Origin: Dryocola boscaweniae
Lineage (GTDB): Bacteria; Pseudomonadota; Gammaproteobacteria; Enterobacterales; Enterobacteriaceae
Reading direction: 5' to 3'
DNA: 64,000 bases
Assembly (NCBI RefSeq): GCF_025215095.1
Contig: NZ_JALHAP010000066.1
Span: 20,937 to 84,936, forward strand
In this document: one piece after another, positions 16,143 to 24,841 of the stretch
Position numbering within the stretch: the first letter of the stretch is position 1
How the letters are laid out: each line of letters begins with the position of its first letter
Translations under genes and position numbers: made by a program
Notes under the pieces: generated by a model
What the model was told of the DNA's origin: nothing
Database searches by the model: none
What the model saw: only the letters and a program-made list of their open reading frames with translations

Positions 16143-17729
16143 ATGCTTAATTCAAAAACGGCTCTTTGCGCAATTATTGCCAGTAGCTTGCTTTCTGGAT
16201 GTTCATTTTCGCATACGGAGCGGAATGAAAAACAGATAGAAAATGCTTTTCAGCATGGCTCTTCTCTTATTAAAGAGTTACAGGCAGAAAAGGGAAATAA
16301 TGTACGGGTGCATAAGTCACCGTGGGTGGCGAATACGCCATTCAAAATAAATCATGCAAGGTTACCGGCTACTAAAAATTGTATGCTCTCTTTTGCAACC
16401 GGGATGCCCATGAAGCTCAACGAGTTCAGCAAAACGGTCAATAAGCTTTGTGGCGTGCCGGTAAAAATCACGCTGGATGCCGAACAAAAAGTAAATGGTA
16501 TGCTGGGGGCAGGGCAGAAGAAAAGCGCCGCTGCGGGCGAGGAACAGTTGGTTGATATCCGCTGGGAGGGAACGCTGGATGGCCTGCTTGATACCGTGGC
16601 CTCCTCTTTAGGGTTGTCATGGAAATATACCGATGGGGAGGTCAATCTTTATTATCTGGAGTCGCGAACCTTTAACGTCTTTGCCATACCTTCCCAGACA
16701 GATATGCGTTCGATCGTCCAGTCTGGTATTGATGCCGGTATTGGCGGCAGCCAGGAAGGCAGTACAGCCAGTTCCGAAAGTAACGGAAAAGGCCAAAGTT
16801 CCCAGACTACTTCGGTGTCGCTACAAAGCGATATGGTAAATGATATTCAGAAAAGCGTGGAAACGATGCTGACCCAGGGAGTTGGCAGGCTATCGGCTTC
16901 GCCTTCAACCGGCAAGCTGACGGTGACAGATACACCTGAAGTTTTGGCCCGGGTACAGCGCTATATTGATAGTGAGAATAGCTCTATTACAAAGCAGGTA
17001 TTGCTCAACGTCAAGGTGCTCTCCGTTACCCTGGATGACAGCAATCAGTTTGGCATTGACTGGAATATGATTTACAGCGGTAGTCGCTTTGGGGCTTCAA
17101 TGCTGGGAGCTATGACATCTTCGGGTGCCACGGCCGCCAGCGGGAGTAATTCTGTTTCTGCATCTATTCTGGACGGTAATTTCGTTAACTCCAGTTCGCT
17201 GATTAATGCGCTGGCGCAGCAGGGAAAAGTTTCGGTAGTGACTTCTCCTTCGGTTACCACACTTAATTTACAGCCTGTTCCTGTTCAGGTGGCTACGCAG
17301 ACCAGCTATCTCGCGCGAGTTGAAAGCAGTACCACGGCAAACGTCGGAACGTCCATGACGTTGACCCCGGGCACGGTGACCAGCGGATTCAATATGAACC
17401 TGCTTCCGTTTGTTATGCCGGATAATCAGATGCTGTTGCAGTACTCTATTAACCTGAGCGAGCTTAAAAGCCTTAAAGAGGTGAAAAGTAGCGACAGCGA
17501 TGATGGCAATAAAATCCAGGTTCCTGAAATCGAAAATCGTATCTTTTCGCAGAAGGTCAAGCTGCGTTCCGGTCAAACGCTGGTGCTGTCCGGCTTTGAG
17601 CAGAATTCAAGCAATGCCAGCCGTAGCGGTTTCGGCAGTGTTTTTAACTGGTTGATGGGGGGCGGGGTTAGCACGTCGGACAAACGCAATATCATCGTCA
17701 TTATGATTAGCCCGGCGGTTATGGAGTAA
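16143..17729 (+). CDS. pilN: Type IVb pilus secretin PilN (BfpB class)
   Basis: A 528-residue lipoprotein. The lipobox LLSGC ends the signal peptide (Cys20), as for BfpB and R64 PilN. An STN/N0-type domain (about 80-180) is followed by a Ser/Gly-rich linker and the secretin core. The core includes VTSPSVTTLNLQPVPVQVATQTSYL and the terminal block QVPEIENRIFSQKVKLRSGQTLVLSGFE, the signature of the PilQ/GspD beta-barrel channel. It forms the outer-membrane pore through which the pilus grows. The gene starts 14 bases after the TcpQ-like gene. Confidence 0.95.
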   Translation: MLNSKTALCAIIASSLLSGCSFSHTERNEKQIENAFQHGSSLIKELQAEKGNNVRVHKSPWVANTPFKINHARLPATKNCMLSFATGMPMKLNEFSKTVNKLCGVPVKITLDAEQKVNGMLGAGQKKSAAAGEEQLVDIRWEGTLDGLLDTVASSLGLSWKYTDGEVNLYYLESRTFNVFAIPSQTDMRSIVQSGIDAGIGGSQEGSTASSESNGKGQSSQTTSVSLQSDMVNDIQKSVETMLTQGVGRLSASPSTGKLTVTDTPEVLARVQRYIDSENSSITKQVLLNVKVLSVTLDDSNQFGIDWNMIYSGSRFGASMLGAMTSSGATAASGSNSVSASILDGNFVNSSSLINALAQQGKVSVVTSPSVTTLNLQPVPVQVATQTSYLARVESSTTANVGTSMTLTPGTVTSGFNMNLLPFVMPDNQMLLQYSINLSELKSLKEVKSSDSDDGNKIQVPEIENRIFSQKVKLRSGQTLVLSGFEQNSSNASRSGFGSVFNWLMGGGVSTSDKRNIIVIMISPAVME

Positions 17730-17732
17730 TGG

Positions 17733-18983
17733 ATGAAGAAACCCCATAAGCATAAGCAAAGTACGTCAGCAACAGAAGATAGTGCGCTTGCCCTGCTGGC
17801 AATAAAGGGGCGAGATATGGCGGTTGCCGGGCTTATCTGGCAGCCAATCCATACTGTCAGAAACGTTCAGGCCGAAGCGCGTGGACTTTTGAAACAGGAG
17901 GGGTGTGAGTATTTTTTGACCTATGTGAAGGGCAATCGTGCGCAGTGTGGTATGACCCGATATCTGCCTTCCGGTAAACGTTGCTGGAGTGCCGTCATGA
18001 TGTTATGTCAGGAGCTGGGCGATTCCTGGCTGGGGCTATTTTGCCTGCCTGATGGTCGTTACTGGCTGGCTGGTACCGATAACGGCATGGTAGTCCCGGG
18101 TTGTGACACGATTTTCGACCAGCGAGCGCAGGCGGCAGAACGCTATCGCGATTATGCTGATATGTTTGCCTGGCAGGCAAAGTATGTTTCTGGCATTGGC
18201 ATAGAGAAAATTGACGGTCAGGATATCGATCTACAGTCGGTATTGAATAGATGCACGCTGAAAAACAACCTGCGTATCGCCTTTGCCCATGAGACGCGGC
18301 GTCGTTTACGGCGCTTTGCCTCGTTAGGCATGCTATATGGCGTTCTGATCGCTGGCGTGTTAGGCGGATGGAAATATTATCAACATCGGCAGGAAGAAGA
18401 GCGGCAGGCTCAGCTCCGGGCAGAATTACTGGTTCGCCAGCGGGCTGTTGGTTTTGCGGAGCGAGCCTGGAGATCGGCCATACCGGCTGCCACTATGCTT
18501 AAAGGATGTCTGGAGGAGATAAATAAGCAGCCTGTGCTGATTGGCGGTTGGCAGATTGTTGGCCTGCAATGCGATGGTAGGCGCGTTATTGCTTCTTATA
18601 AAGGCGGGCATAATAGCACTAGCAAAGAGTTTATTCAGCAAATGCAAGGGCAGAACTATAAATTCCAAAAAGGAATGACCGTTGAGGTTACTGGCACGCT
18701 TAAATTATCCGGGGATCGCCGCCATGAAAAGCTTCAGCCTATTGCTGTGGTCGCAGCAGATTTTCTTGAAAATCTGCAACTCGGAATAGCTAAGGGAAAG
18801 TTTGATGATGTGCTTTCCACAGGCAAGAAAGTGGCTAAATATGAATTGACCACTGAGCTGTCGCCTCTGACATTAGTGTCAGGATGGAATATGGATGGTG
18901 TGGTGGTTCGCAGGCTGGATACCAAATTTTCCGCTCAGGGAATTGTTAGTTGGACGATGTCAGGAGAAATCTATGGTAAATAA
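17733..18983 (+). CDS. pilO: Type IVb pilus assembly protein PilO
   Basis: A 416-residue bitopic membrane protein. A cytoplasmic actin-like N-terminal half precedes a single membrane helix at about residues 195-215 (FASLGMLYGVLIAGVLGGW), a short coiled coil and a periplasmic domain. This is the layout of R64 PilO2/BfpC, which joins the platform protein and ATPase to the periplasmic parts. It follows pilN at 3 bases and overlaps pilP by 11 bases. Confidence 0.85.
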   Translation: MKKPHKHKQSTSATEDSALALLAIKGRDMAVAGLIWQPIHTVRNVQAEARGLLKQEGCEYFLTYVKGNRAQCGMTRYLPSGKRCWSAVMMLCQELGDSWLGLFCLPDGRYWLAGTDNGMVVPGCDTIFDQRAQAAERYRDYADMFAWQAKYVSGIGIEKIDGQDIDLQSVLNRCTLKNNLRIAFAHETRRRLRRFASLGMLYGVLIAGVLGGWKYYQHRQEEERQAQLRAELLVRQRAVGFAERAWRSAIPAATMLKGCLEEINKQPVLIGGWQIVGLQCDGRRVIASYKGGHNSTSKEFIQQMQGQNYKFQKGMTVEVTGTLKLSGDRRHEKLQPIAVVAADFLENLQLGIAKGKFDDVLSTGKKVAKYELTTELSPLTLVSGWNMDGVVVRRLDTKFSAQGIVSWTMSGEIYGK

Positions 18984-19407
18984 ATTTATCAAGAGGCTGA
19001 TGATGTTGGTTTTGGTAAGTTATATGCCATTATCAGCTGCCGCTTTAACGGTAGGAGATATTAGTAATAGCCAGCAAAGTACTATTATGCTTAAGTCAGC
19101 TCTGGAGCGTGCAAAGCTTGAAAAAGAGCTTAGCGATATGAAGGATGTTAAGATTTCGGCGTCTGAAGTCTGTACCAATAAAGGGGTGGGCATGTTGACG
19201 TTGAAAGCCGTATATGGTGTTAAAAATTTGCGCTACGCTACTTTTTATTATAATCCATCAGCCATTATTGAAGCTCGGATTGGTGATAACTTATTGTGTG
19301 GTGAGAAAGTAATGGCTATTCAACTGGATAACGTTAAAGTTGAAAAAGATGGGGTTGTTTATACTATTACGGGCTCATCACGTACCGTAGCAAAAAATCA
19401 GGGTTAA
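18973..19407 (+). CDS. pilP: Type IVb pilus protein PilP
   Basis: A 144-residue periplasmic protein with a signal peptide ending near LSAAA (about residue 22). ATG 18973 follows AGGAG at 5 bases and overlaps the pilO stop. The body has the PilP-family pattern: a helix ALERAKLEKELSDM, then strands around GMLTLKAVYGVKNLRYATFYY. It is required for pilus assembly in R64 and S. Typhi and probably links PilO to the secretin. Confidence 0.85.
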   Translation: MVNKFIKRLMMLVLVSYMPLSAAALTVGDISNSQQSTIMLKSALERAKLEKELSDMKDVKISASEVCTNKGVGMLTLKAVYGVKNLRYATFYYNPSAIIEARIGDNLLCGEKVMAIQLDNVKVEKDGVVYTITGSSRTVAKNQG

Positions 19408-19409
19408 AT

Positions 19410-20921
19410 ATGGAAGATGCCAATAAGGAACTGATTTGCCTTACGGCTGCTGGAGGGACTTATGAACTTAACAGCGAAGCAAGGAAAATTATTTGTTTCA
19501 CGGATACTGGTGAGTTATATATTTCTGCTTCGCATGAGAAATCATATTGGGTTCTGGCCTTTATCGATAAGCTGAGGCGTAACTCTGTTAATTTTAAAAC
19601 TAAATACGTTGGCATTGAAGATATTTCCCGGTTATACAGTAACAATGTTTCTCGTACTCATCGTAGCCAATCTTCTTCCGGTCGTCAGGAAGAGGTTATT
19701 ACTATCATTTGTAGCGCCGTAAATATCAAGGCGAGTGATATCCATATTATTGTCAGAGACAACGTGACCCATGTTAAATATCGGGTAGATGGTGAGTTAA
19801 GGCAAAGTCAGGAAATGTCTGAGAATGACGGCCATGATATTTGTGCCACTATTTATCAGACCATGTGCGATGTTGCAGAACCCGTATTTAATCCGCGCCG
19901 TAGTCAGGATGCGCGACTGATGGCTTCAGCGTTAGCAAAATGTGGGCTCTATGGTGGACGCATTGCAACGCGACCGACCGATAACGGTATGCTGATGGTT
20001 ATTCGACTGTTATACGATCGCGGTAGTAGCTCCCTTGAACTTGATCACCTCGGGTATACATCTGAACAAATTACGATGATTAACCGTATGGCGGCCAGAA
20101 GATTCGGCATTAATATCCTGGCGGGTCCTACGGGGTCAGGGAAATCCACCACGCTTGAATGTGTTCTGAAGAGAATCATTAGCCAGCGAGAGGGGAAAGC
20201 ACACGTCCTGACGCTGGAGGACCCGCCCGAATATCGTATTACTGGTGCGGTTCAGACTCCCATCTTGTGTGATAAAAGCGATGATGAAGGAATAAGCCGG
20301 GAATGGGCAAGAGCGATAGCTAACGCAATGCGTCTCGACCCTGATGTTTTGATGTGTGGAGAGATTAGGGATCTCCATTCCGCGGTGGCAACGTTTCGTG
20401 CTGCGATGACGGGACACGGTGTCTGGACCACGGTACATGCCAACGATGCGCTAGCCATCCTGACTCGTCTGCAGGATATTGGTGTCTCACCGGCGATTTT
20501 AACGGACGCGACGCTAGTGACCGGGCTTATCAGCCAGGTACTGGCCCGTAAATTATGCCCCGATTGTCGTAAGCCATGGCACGAGCACAGGAAGAAAATT
20601 GCGACGGATATTCGTTCAAGAGTTGAGAAATATTGTCAACTGGAGCAGATCTATTTACGTGGTGAAGGCTGTATCTCCTGTAACTTCAGCGGAATTAAAG
20701 GTCGAACCGTTATTGCGGAAGTGATTGAACCCGATGATATGCTGATGGATATCTATAACCAGCAGGGAAAGAATGCCGCTCGTCGTTACTGGATTGAACA
20801 GTTAGGAGGATTAACGCGCAGGGAGATTTTGATCCGCATGATTAATCAGGGCCTTATCGATCCTTGTGAAGGTGAACAGGATGTTTGCATGTTGGATGAT
20901 GATGAAATCCTTACTCTTTAA
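19410..20921 (+). CDS. pilQ: Pilus extension ATPase PilQ (BfpD class)
   Basis: A 503-residue GspE-family ATPase. Walker A GPTGSGKST is at residues 239-247, followed by a Walker B region DPDVLMCGEIRD near 310, an Asp-box segment between them, and a His box TGHGVWTTVHAND. A tetracysteine zinc site (CPDC and CISC, about 384-426) is typical of assembly, not retraction, ATPases. No retraction ATPase of the BfpF class is present in the cluster. The ATG follows the pilP stop by 2 bases. Confidence 0.95.
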   Translation: MEDANKELICLTAAGGTYELNSEARKIICFTDTGELYISASHEKSYWVLAFIDKLRRNSVNFKTKYVGIEDISRLYSNNVSRTHRSQSSSGRQEEVITIICSAVNIKASDIHIIVRDNVTHVKYRVDGELRQSQEMSENDGHDICATIYQTMCDVAEPVFNPRRSQDARLMASALAKCGLYGGRIATRPTDNGMLMVIRLLYDRGSSSLELDHLGYTSEQITMINRMAARRFGINILAGPTGSGKSTTLECVLKRIISQREGKAHVLTLEDPPEYRITGAVQTPILCDKSDDEGISREWARAIANAMRLDPDVLMCGEIRDLHSAVATFRAAMTGHGVWTTVHANDALAILTRLQDIGVSPAILTDATLVTGLISQVLARKLCPDCRKPWHEHRKKIATDIRSRVEKYCQLEQIYLRGEGCISCNFSGIKGRTVIAEVIEPDDMLMDIYNQQGKNAARRYWIEQLGGLTRREILIRMINQGLIDPCEGEQDVCMLDDDEILTL

Positions 20922-20935
20922 GAGGCTGACAGCAT

Positions 20936-22024
20936 ATGCTTAATGAACTGAATGATTATCTGGCACCAGTAAACCGATATTTAACTAAGCTTTCTTTCAC
21001 TGGAAGTACCCGACTCGATTTTTATCGCTCGTTATTATTACTGCTTGATAATCAAGTGCGGCTTAATGAAGCGCTGGCCGAACTTTATACCGTTTATAGC
21101 AACTATGGTAAACGAAAGAACGCACCTGTTGCCGTTATTATTGATGAATGCTTGAAGAAGATGAATGAAGGGGAATCGTTTAGCGAAGCTTTAAGCCGGT
21201 GGCTACCGGTGGAGGAGGGGATGTTGCTTCATGCTGGGGAAATGGCCGGGAAACTCGGTAAGGCATTCAACGAAGCAGAAAAAATAATGGCGGCGCGTAA
21301 ACGAATTATTGGCGCTATTGCTGGAGCTTTGGCATACCCGTTATTGTTGTTTGTTATGATGGGCTTTTTGCTCCATATGATCGCCACCGATCTGGTCCCC
21401 AAACTGGCAAGAGTGGTTGATCCCGCTAAATGGAACGGAAGCGCCGGGTTATTGCGCGATATGGCTTTTTTTGTTACCCAGTATGGTGTAGTAGCCGTCA
21501 TGGCGGCGGTCGTAATATCTATTCTTATTGCAATAAGCTTACCGCTTCTCAGGGGGAAGTTACGGATTTTACTTGATACTATCCCGCCCTGGTCTATCTA
21601 TCGCCTGGTACATGGAACCACGTTTCTTCTGAACATAGGTTCCCTGATCAAATCAGGTATGCGATTGAATACTGCACTGGATAAATTAAGCGTTGGCGCC
21701 AGTCCATGGTTAACTGAGAGAATTGAAGCCACCAGGGATGGGTTAACTGAAGGGAAAAACTTTGGTGAGGCGCTGATTTCATCTGGGTATAATTTTCCGG
21801 ATCAAAAGGCTAATCGTTTTTTGGCTGTTATTTCTGCTTATAGCGGGATTGATAATGCAATTATTAAATTCAGCAACCGGTGGTTAGATGAGACGGTAAA
21901 TAAGATTCAAAGCGTAGCTAAAATTATGTTGATGTCAGGGGTCGCTGGCGTAGGTATTATTATGTTACTGGTTATTGCCGGTGCTGGCGGTATTCAGGAT
22001 GCCATCCAGGCATCCGTTGGTTAA
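20936..22024 (+). CDS. pilR: Pilus platform membrane protein PilR (BfpE class)
   Basis: A 362-residue inner-membrane protein of the GspF/PilC family, with membrane helices near 120-145, 175-200 and 335-355. Two GspF domains are recognisable by EGESFSEALSRWLPVEEGMLLHAGE in the first and EGKNFGEALISSG in the second. It serves as the platform on which the PilQ ATPase drives pilin insertion. Confidence 0.92.
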   Translation: MLNELNDYLAPVNRYLTKLSFTGSTRLDFYRSLLLLLDNQVRLNEALAELYTVYSNYGKRKNAPVAVIIDECLKKMNEGESFSEALSRWLPVEEGMLLHAGEMAGKLGKAFNEAEKIMAARKRIIGAIAGALAYPLLLFVMMGFLLHMIATDLVPKLARVVDPAKWNGSAGLLRDMAFFVTQYGVVAVMAAVVISILIAISLPLLRGKLRILLDTIPPWSIYRLVHGTTFLLNIGSLIKSGMRLNTALDKLSVGASPWLTERIEATRDGLTEGKNFGEALISSGYNFPDQKANRFLAVISAYSGIDNAIIKFSNRWLDETVNKIQSVAKIMLMSGVAGVGIIMLLVIAGAGGIQDAIQASVG

Positions 22025-22047
22025 TTTTTTAATAAAAAAGGATTCTT

Positions 22048-22617
22048 ATGTTCCAGACAGATATAGCTTCTTCTTATTTACCCCAGCCTGTGGTAAAACA
22101 AAAAGGATTTACCGCGCTTGAGTTGATTATTGTGCTAATAGTCGGATTTTCGATTATTGCTTTATCAGCGAGTAAGATGGGGCAACTATTTTCCAGTTCA
22201 AGCACCAATGAAGCGATGAACAGTGTATTGAGTATTTATTCTGCCACGCGTGCGCTACAGAATGTCAATGGTTATGGTAGCGTTGGTGATGAATTATCGA
22301 CGATCCTTATTGATACCGACACGATGCCAAAAAATTTGAGTATTGATACATCTTCCGGGAAAGCCAAAAATGAGTGGGCCGGCGAAGTTGCGATTACGGT
22401 AACCAACGATGGTAATGGCTTTGATATATCTTATCCAATGGTTCCCAAAGAAGCCTGTATTAAGCTCTCACAGCAATTAGCGCATTCAGGAAACTTCGAT
22501 AGCATCAGCGTGGGAGGCCAGAATATCAATAGTACTAGCAGTCTGAGCGAAGTCAGTAAGGCCTGTTCGGCTGATAAGAATGATATGATATTTAGGGTAA
22601 ACGCGGAAGATGAATAA
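22048..22617 (+). CDS. pilS: Type IVb major prepilin PilS
   Basis: A 189-residue prepilin. The 20-residue leader ends KQKG, with predicted cleavage before Phe; the mature protein begins FTALELIIVLIVG and has the Glu at +5 needed for assembly. The leader length and the non-Phe/Met variability at +1 fit class b pilins. Two cysteines in the C-terminal half (in KEACIKL and SKACSAD) would form the usual disulfide loop. An AAAAGGA ribosome-binding site precedes ATG 22048. The strong hairpin just downstream probably protects this transcript. Confidence 0.95.
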   Translation: MFQTDIASSYLPQPVVKQKGFTALELIIVLIVGFSIIALSASKMGQLFSSSSTNEAMNSVLSIYSATRALQNVNGYGSVGDELSTILIDTDTMPKNLSIDTSSGKAKNEWAGEVAITVTNDGNGFDISYPMVPKEACIKLSQQLAHSGNFDSISVGGQNINSTSSLSEVSKACSADKNDMIFRVNAEDE

Positions 22618-22651
22618 TACTATTCTGCGCTTTAATTAACTAAAAAATAAA

Positions 22652-22682
22652 AGGCCATGATTGTAAAATACAGTCATGGCCT
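22652..22682 (+). promoter_or_regulatory. 13-bp hairpin between pilS and pilM
   Basis: AGGCCATGA (22652-22660) pairs with TCATGGCCT (22674-22682), extended by one U-G and three Watson-Crick pairs to a 5-base loop. No T-run follows and the ribosome-binding site GGAGGT of the next gene begins right after it. It could act as an RNA stabiliser or attenuator giving more pilin than downstream proteins, and could also limit translation of pilM. Confidence 0.6.
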
Positions 22683-22693
22683 GGAGGTGAGTT

Positions 22694-23203
22694 GTGGTCT
22701 ACGCGTTTTTCTTCTTTTTAGCTCTGATTCCCGCAAGCTATAATGCTTTATTAACAGATCTGAGTAATGTCTCCAGCAGCAGTATAAACAGCGCTGTAAA
22801 TTATATTGATAATGTGCGCGGCGCCCTTGAACGATATCGCGCAGAAAATGCGGATAAAGAGGGGACTGTTGCGTTTAGCAAGCTTCTCCTTCCTGATTCG
22901 GCACATCTTGTAGAGCGCTCTGATTCGCATTTTCTTATCGATAGCAACGGAATCTATATTGTTTTCGATAAACCTTTTCCCGGGCTTGCCGATGCTTTAA
23001 TGAAAAAATATTCCGACGACACAGGGCCGTTTCCCGAAGGTGAACGCAAGGGCCTCATTGGTTACTACCATACCGGGTTTAATCGTAACGGCTGTTTGAT
23101 GACAGTAGCCAGATACCCTGAAGAATCGTCAGGCTGTACCCGTCCTTTGCCGCCGACAATAGCTGAGGGTGCTTTAGTTTTTACTGACAGAGGGCATGAG
23201 TGA
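22694..23203 (+). CDS. PilM-like type IVb pilus protein
   Basis: A 169-residue protein from GTG 22694 with GGAGGT 5-6 bases upstream. The N-terminus is a membrane helix (residues 2-18) and the rest is periplasmic, as in the R64/S. Typhi PilM family; the region INSAVNYIDNVRGALERYRAENADKEGTV resembles the start of the PilM domain. In R64 pilM lies between pilL and pilN; here it is moved behind the pilin gene. A minor pilin-like role is the alternative, but there is no prepilin cleavage site. It overlaps the next gene by 4 bases. Confidence 0.55.
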   Translation: MVYAFFFFLALIPASYNALLTDLSNVSSSSINSAVNYIDNVRGALERYRAENADKEGTVAFSKLLLPDSAHLVERSDSHFLIDSNGIYIVFDKPFPGLADALMKKYSDDTGPFPEGERKGLIGYYHTGFNRNGCLMTVARYPEESSGCTRPLPPTIAEGALVFTDRGHE

Positions 23204-23661
23204 TGTTGCCTAACTGGCGGTGGTTATTATTACTAATATTTCTCTGTTGTCATACCGCAACGGCCTGGTGTTTTAATCTGGCCGCTGAGGAGTTTCATCT
23301 TGAACCACAAATTATTTATGCTATTGCTAAAGCAGAATCAAATCTGAACACGAATGCAATCCATACCAACCATAATGGTAGCTTTGATATTGGATTAATG
23401 CAGATCAACTCTATACATGAGCCAGAACTGGGGCGTCTGGGAATTTCAATGGATGAATTAATGGAGCCATGTAAAAACATTATTGTTGGGACCTGGTTGC
23501 TGCGTAAAAGTATCGATCGCGCCGGAGAACTGTGGAAAGGGATAGCTTTGTATCATTCGGCGACCCCTGCTTATGGAATAAAATATGTTTTGCGTATCCG
23601 GTCAATATATTCACGATTAAGCAATCAAGAATTGCGTAATTTCGATAAGGACGCGGGCTAA
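23200..23661 (+). CDS. pilT: Pilus lytic transglycosylase PilT (IagB/IpgF class)
   Basis: A 153-residue secreted protein with a signal peptide (about residues 1-24) and an SLT domain. The catalytic glutamate is Glu46 in AIAKAESNLNTNAI, followed by the family motif GSFDIGLMQINS and ALYHSATPAYG. Such enzymes cut peptidoglycan locally to allow pili or secretion systems through. R64 PilT, BfpH and IagB are of the same class. It closes the pilus operon; its stop is 16 bases from the convergent recombinase gene. Confidence 0.93.
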   Translation: MMLPNWRWLLLLIFLCCHTATAWCFNLAAEEFHLEPQIIYAIAKAESNLNTNAIHTNHNGSFDIGLMQINSIHEPELGRLGISMDELMEPCKNIIVGTWLLRKSIDRAGELWKGIALYHSATPAYGIKYVLRIRSIYSRLSNQELRNFDKDAG

Positions 23662-23677
23662 TGCTTGCCCTTTAAAT

Positions 23678-24241
23678 TTACCAGCGAATGTTGCGAAATC
23701 TTTCCGGATTGCTAGCGGTATAACGAACGGTATGGCTAATATTACGGTGCCCCAGATAATCCTGAATGAGACGTGTATCCATCCCCTTGTTTGCTAATTC
23801 ATAACCACAGGCATGGCGCAGCATATGCGGATGGACATTAATATCCAGATTTGCCATCTGACCGAAGCGTTGGATCATTAAGTAGATGGTCTGCCGACTT
23901 AACATTATTCCACGAATGGAAGGGAACAGATAGATGGACGTCCTGAACCTGGCTTGCTTTTCCCTGACGGTTAACCAAGTTTGCAGTGCCCTGAACACTC
24001 TCGGACAAAGAGGATGTGATGACGATAATCCATTTTTCAGTCGGCGCACATAGAGTATCTTCCCTTTCATATCAAAATCAGACAATTTCATACCTCGTAA
24101 TTCACTAACACGTAATCCATGAAAATAACAAAGTAGTAACATGCATAAGTTTCGTTCCTGATTTTGCCCCTTATTTGCCTGAATAACTAACTGTTCTATT
24201 TCATGTTGGGTTAGGAATGTTCTGGTGTTTTTCTTTTTCAT
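23678..24241 (-). CDS. FimB/FimE-type tyrosine recombinase
   Basis: A 187-residue minimal tyrosine recombinase without an arm-binding domain, the size of FimB (200) and FimE (198). Catalytic residues are all present: Arg44 in HGLRVSEL, Lys in the beta-hairpin VRRLKNG, His139 and Arg142 in HPHMLRH, His165 in YLGH and Tyr174 in TVRYT. The family inverts short promoter segments for type 1, MR/P and related fimbriae. The enzyme lies convergent to and just behind the type IVb pilus operon, at whose other end is the segment with 30-bp inverted repeats; the natural inference is that this enzyme acts there. The LuxR-type gene upstream may be in the same transcript. Confidence 0.93.
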   Translation of the reverse strand: MKKKNTRTFLTQHEIEQLVIQANKGQNQERNLCMLLLCYFHGLRVSELRGMKLSDFDMKGKILYVRRLKNGLSSSHPLCPRVFRALQTWLTVREKQARFRTSIYLFPSIRGIMLSRQTIYLMIQRFGQMANLDINVHPHMLRHACGYELANKGMDTRLIQDYLGHRNISHTVRYTASNPERFRNIRW

Positions 24242-24263
24242 AAATTATCCCTTCAGTATGTTA

Positions 24264-24821
24264 TTATCGGATTGTATCGACAGGCAAGATATCCATTATC
24301 TTGAAAAGTAAAGGTTTAGAAATTTTGCACTTATTTAAAACGGTGTTTTTATAACGATATATTGCTTTTATACTTTTATTCATTTCACTGGCTATTGCCT
24401 GTGAGCTATACCCTTTTTTCCATAACTTGAGTGTCTGTAACTCATTTTTAGACAGAACGATATCGATGCTTTTTAATCTATACGTCTCCGGTAAAAAAAT
24501 TATCAAAGCAATATTATGCATTGAGGTTGTTTTACTGATCAGCAGAATGTGTTTGTTAATCCTTAGTATATCCAATGGGAAAGAAAGATTAGAAAAGCAA
24601 ATGATTCTATCAACGTTTTGTGGCGTTTCCTTGGCAACCAGGTGTAGTGTTTCAATTTCGCAAAATAACGTCTTATTCACATTGCGGTGCCTTGTGCATA
24701 TGTCAGGGAGATCGCTCCGGCGATAAAGTACTTCATGACGCCACGGTTTTACATCCAGGATATGTTGTAGTGCAGTAGCAATATACACATCACATTGGTA
24801 CAAAATGGCTATATTTTTCAT
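24264..24821 (-). CDS. LuxR-type HTH transcriptional regulator
   Basis: A 185-residue protein. The last 60 residues form a LuxR/FixJ helix-turn-helix domain: LSKNELQTLKLWKKGYSSQAIASEMNKSIKAIYRYKNTVLNKC. The N-terminal part resembles a receiver fold in length, but I see no clear phosphoacceptor context, as in FimZ/BglJ/MatA-like regulators that work without a kinase. It lies 22 bases upstream of the recombinase gene on the same strand, so it may regulate recombinase expression or the switch. LuxR-type regulators next to fimbrial recombinases are known in several enterobacteria. Confidence 0.82.
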   Translation of the reverse strand: MKNIAILYQCDVYIATALQHILDVKPWRHEVLYRRSDLPDICTRHRNVNKTLFCEIETLHLVAKETPQNVDRIICFSNLSFPLDILRINKHILLISKTTSMHNIALIIFLPETYRLKSIDIVLSKNELQTLKLWKKGYSSQAIASEMNKSIKAIYRYKNTVLNKCKISKPLLFKIMDILPVDTIR

Positions 24822-24841
24822 GGCTTGATTTAAGGCTATTG

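Noticed and set aside
22048..23203. PilV-type shufflon after the pilin gene
   Set aside because: There is no large minor pilin and no set of short inverted repeats with alternative 3' segments; the only switch-like repeats lie at 14598-14895.
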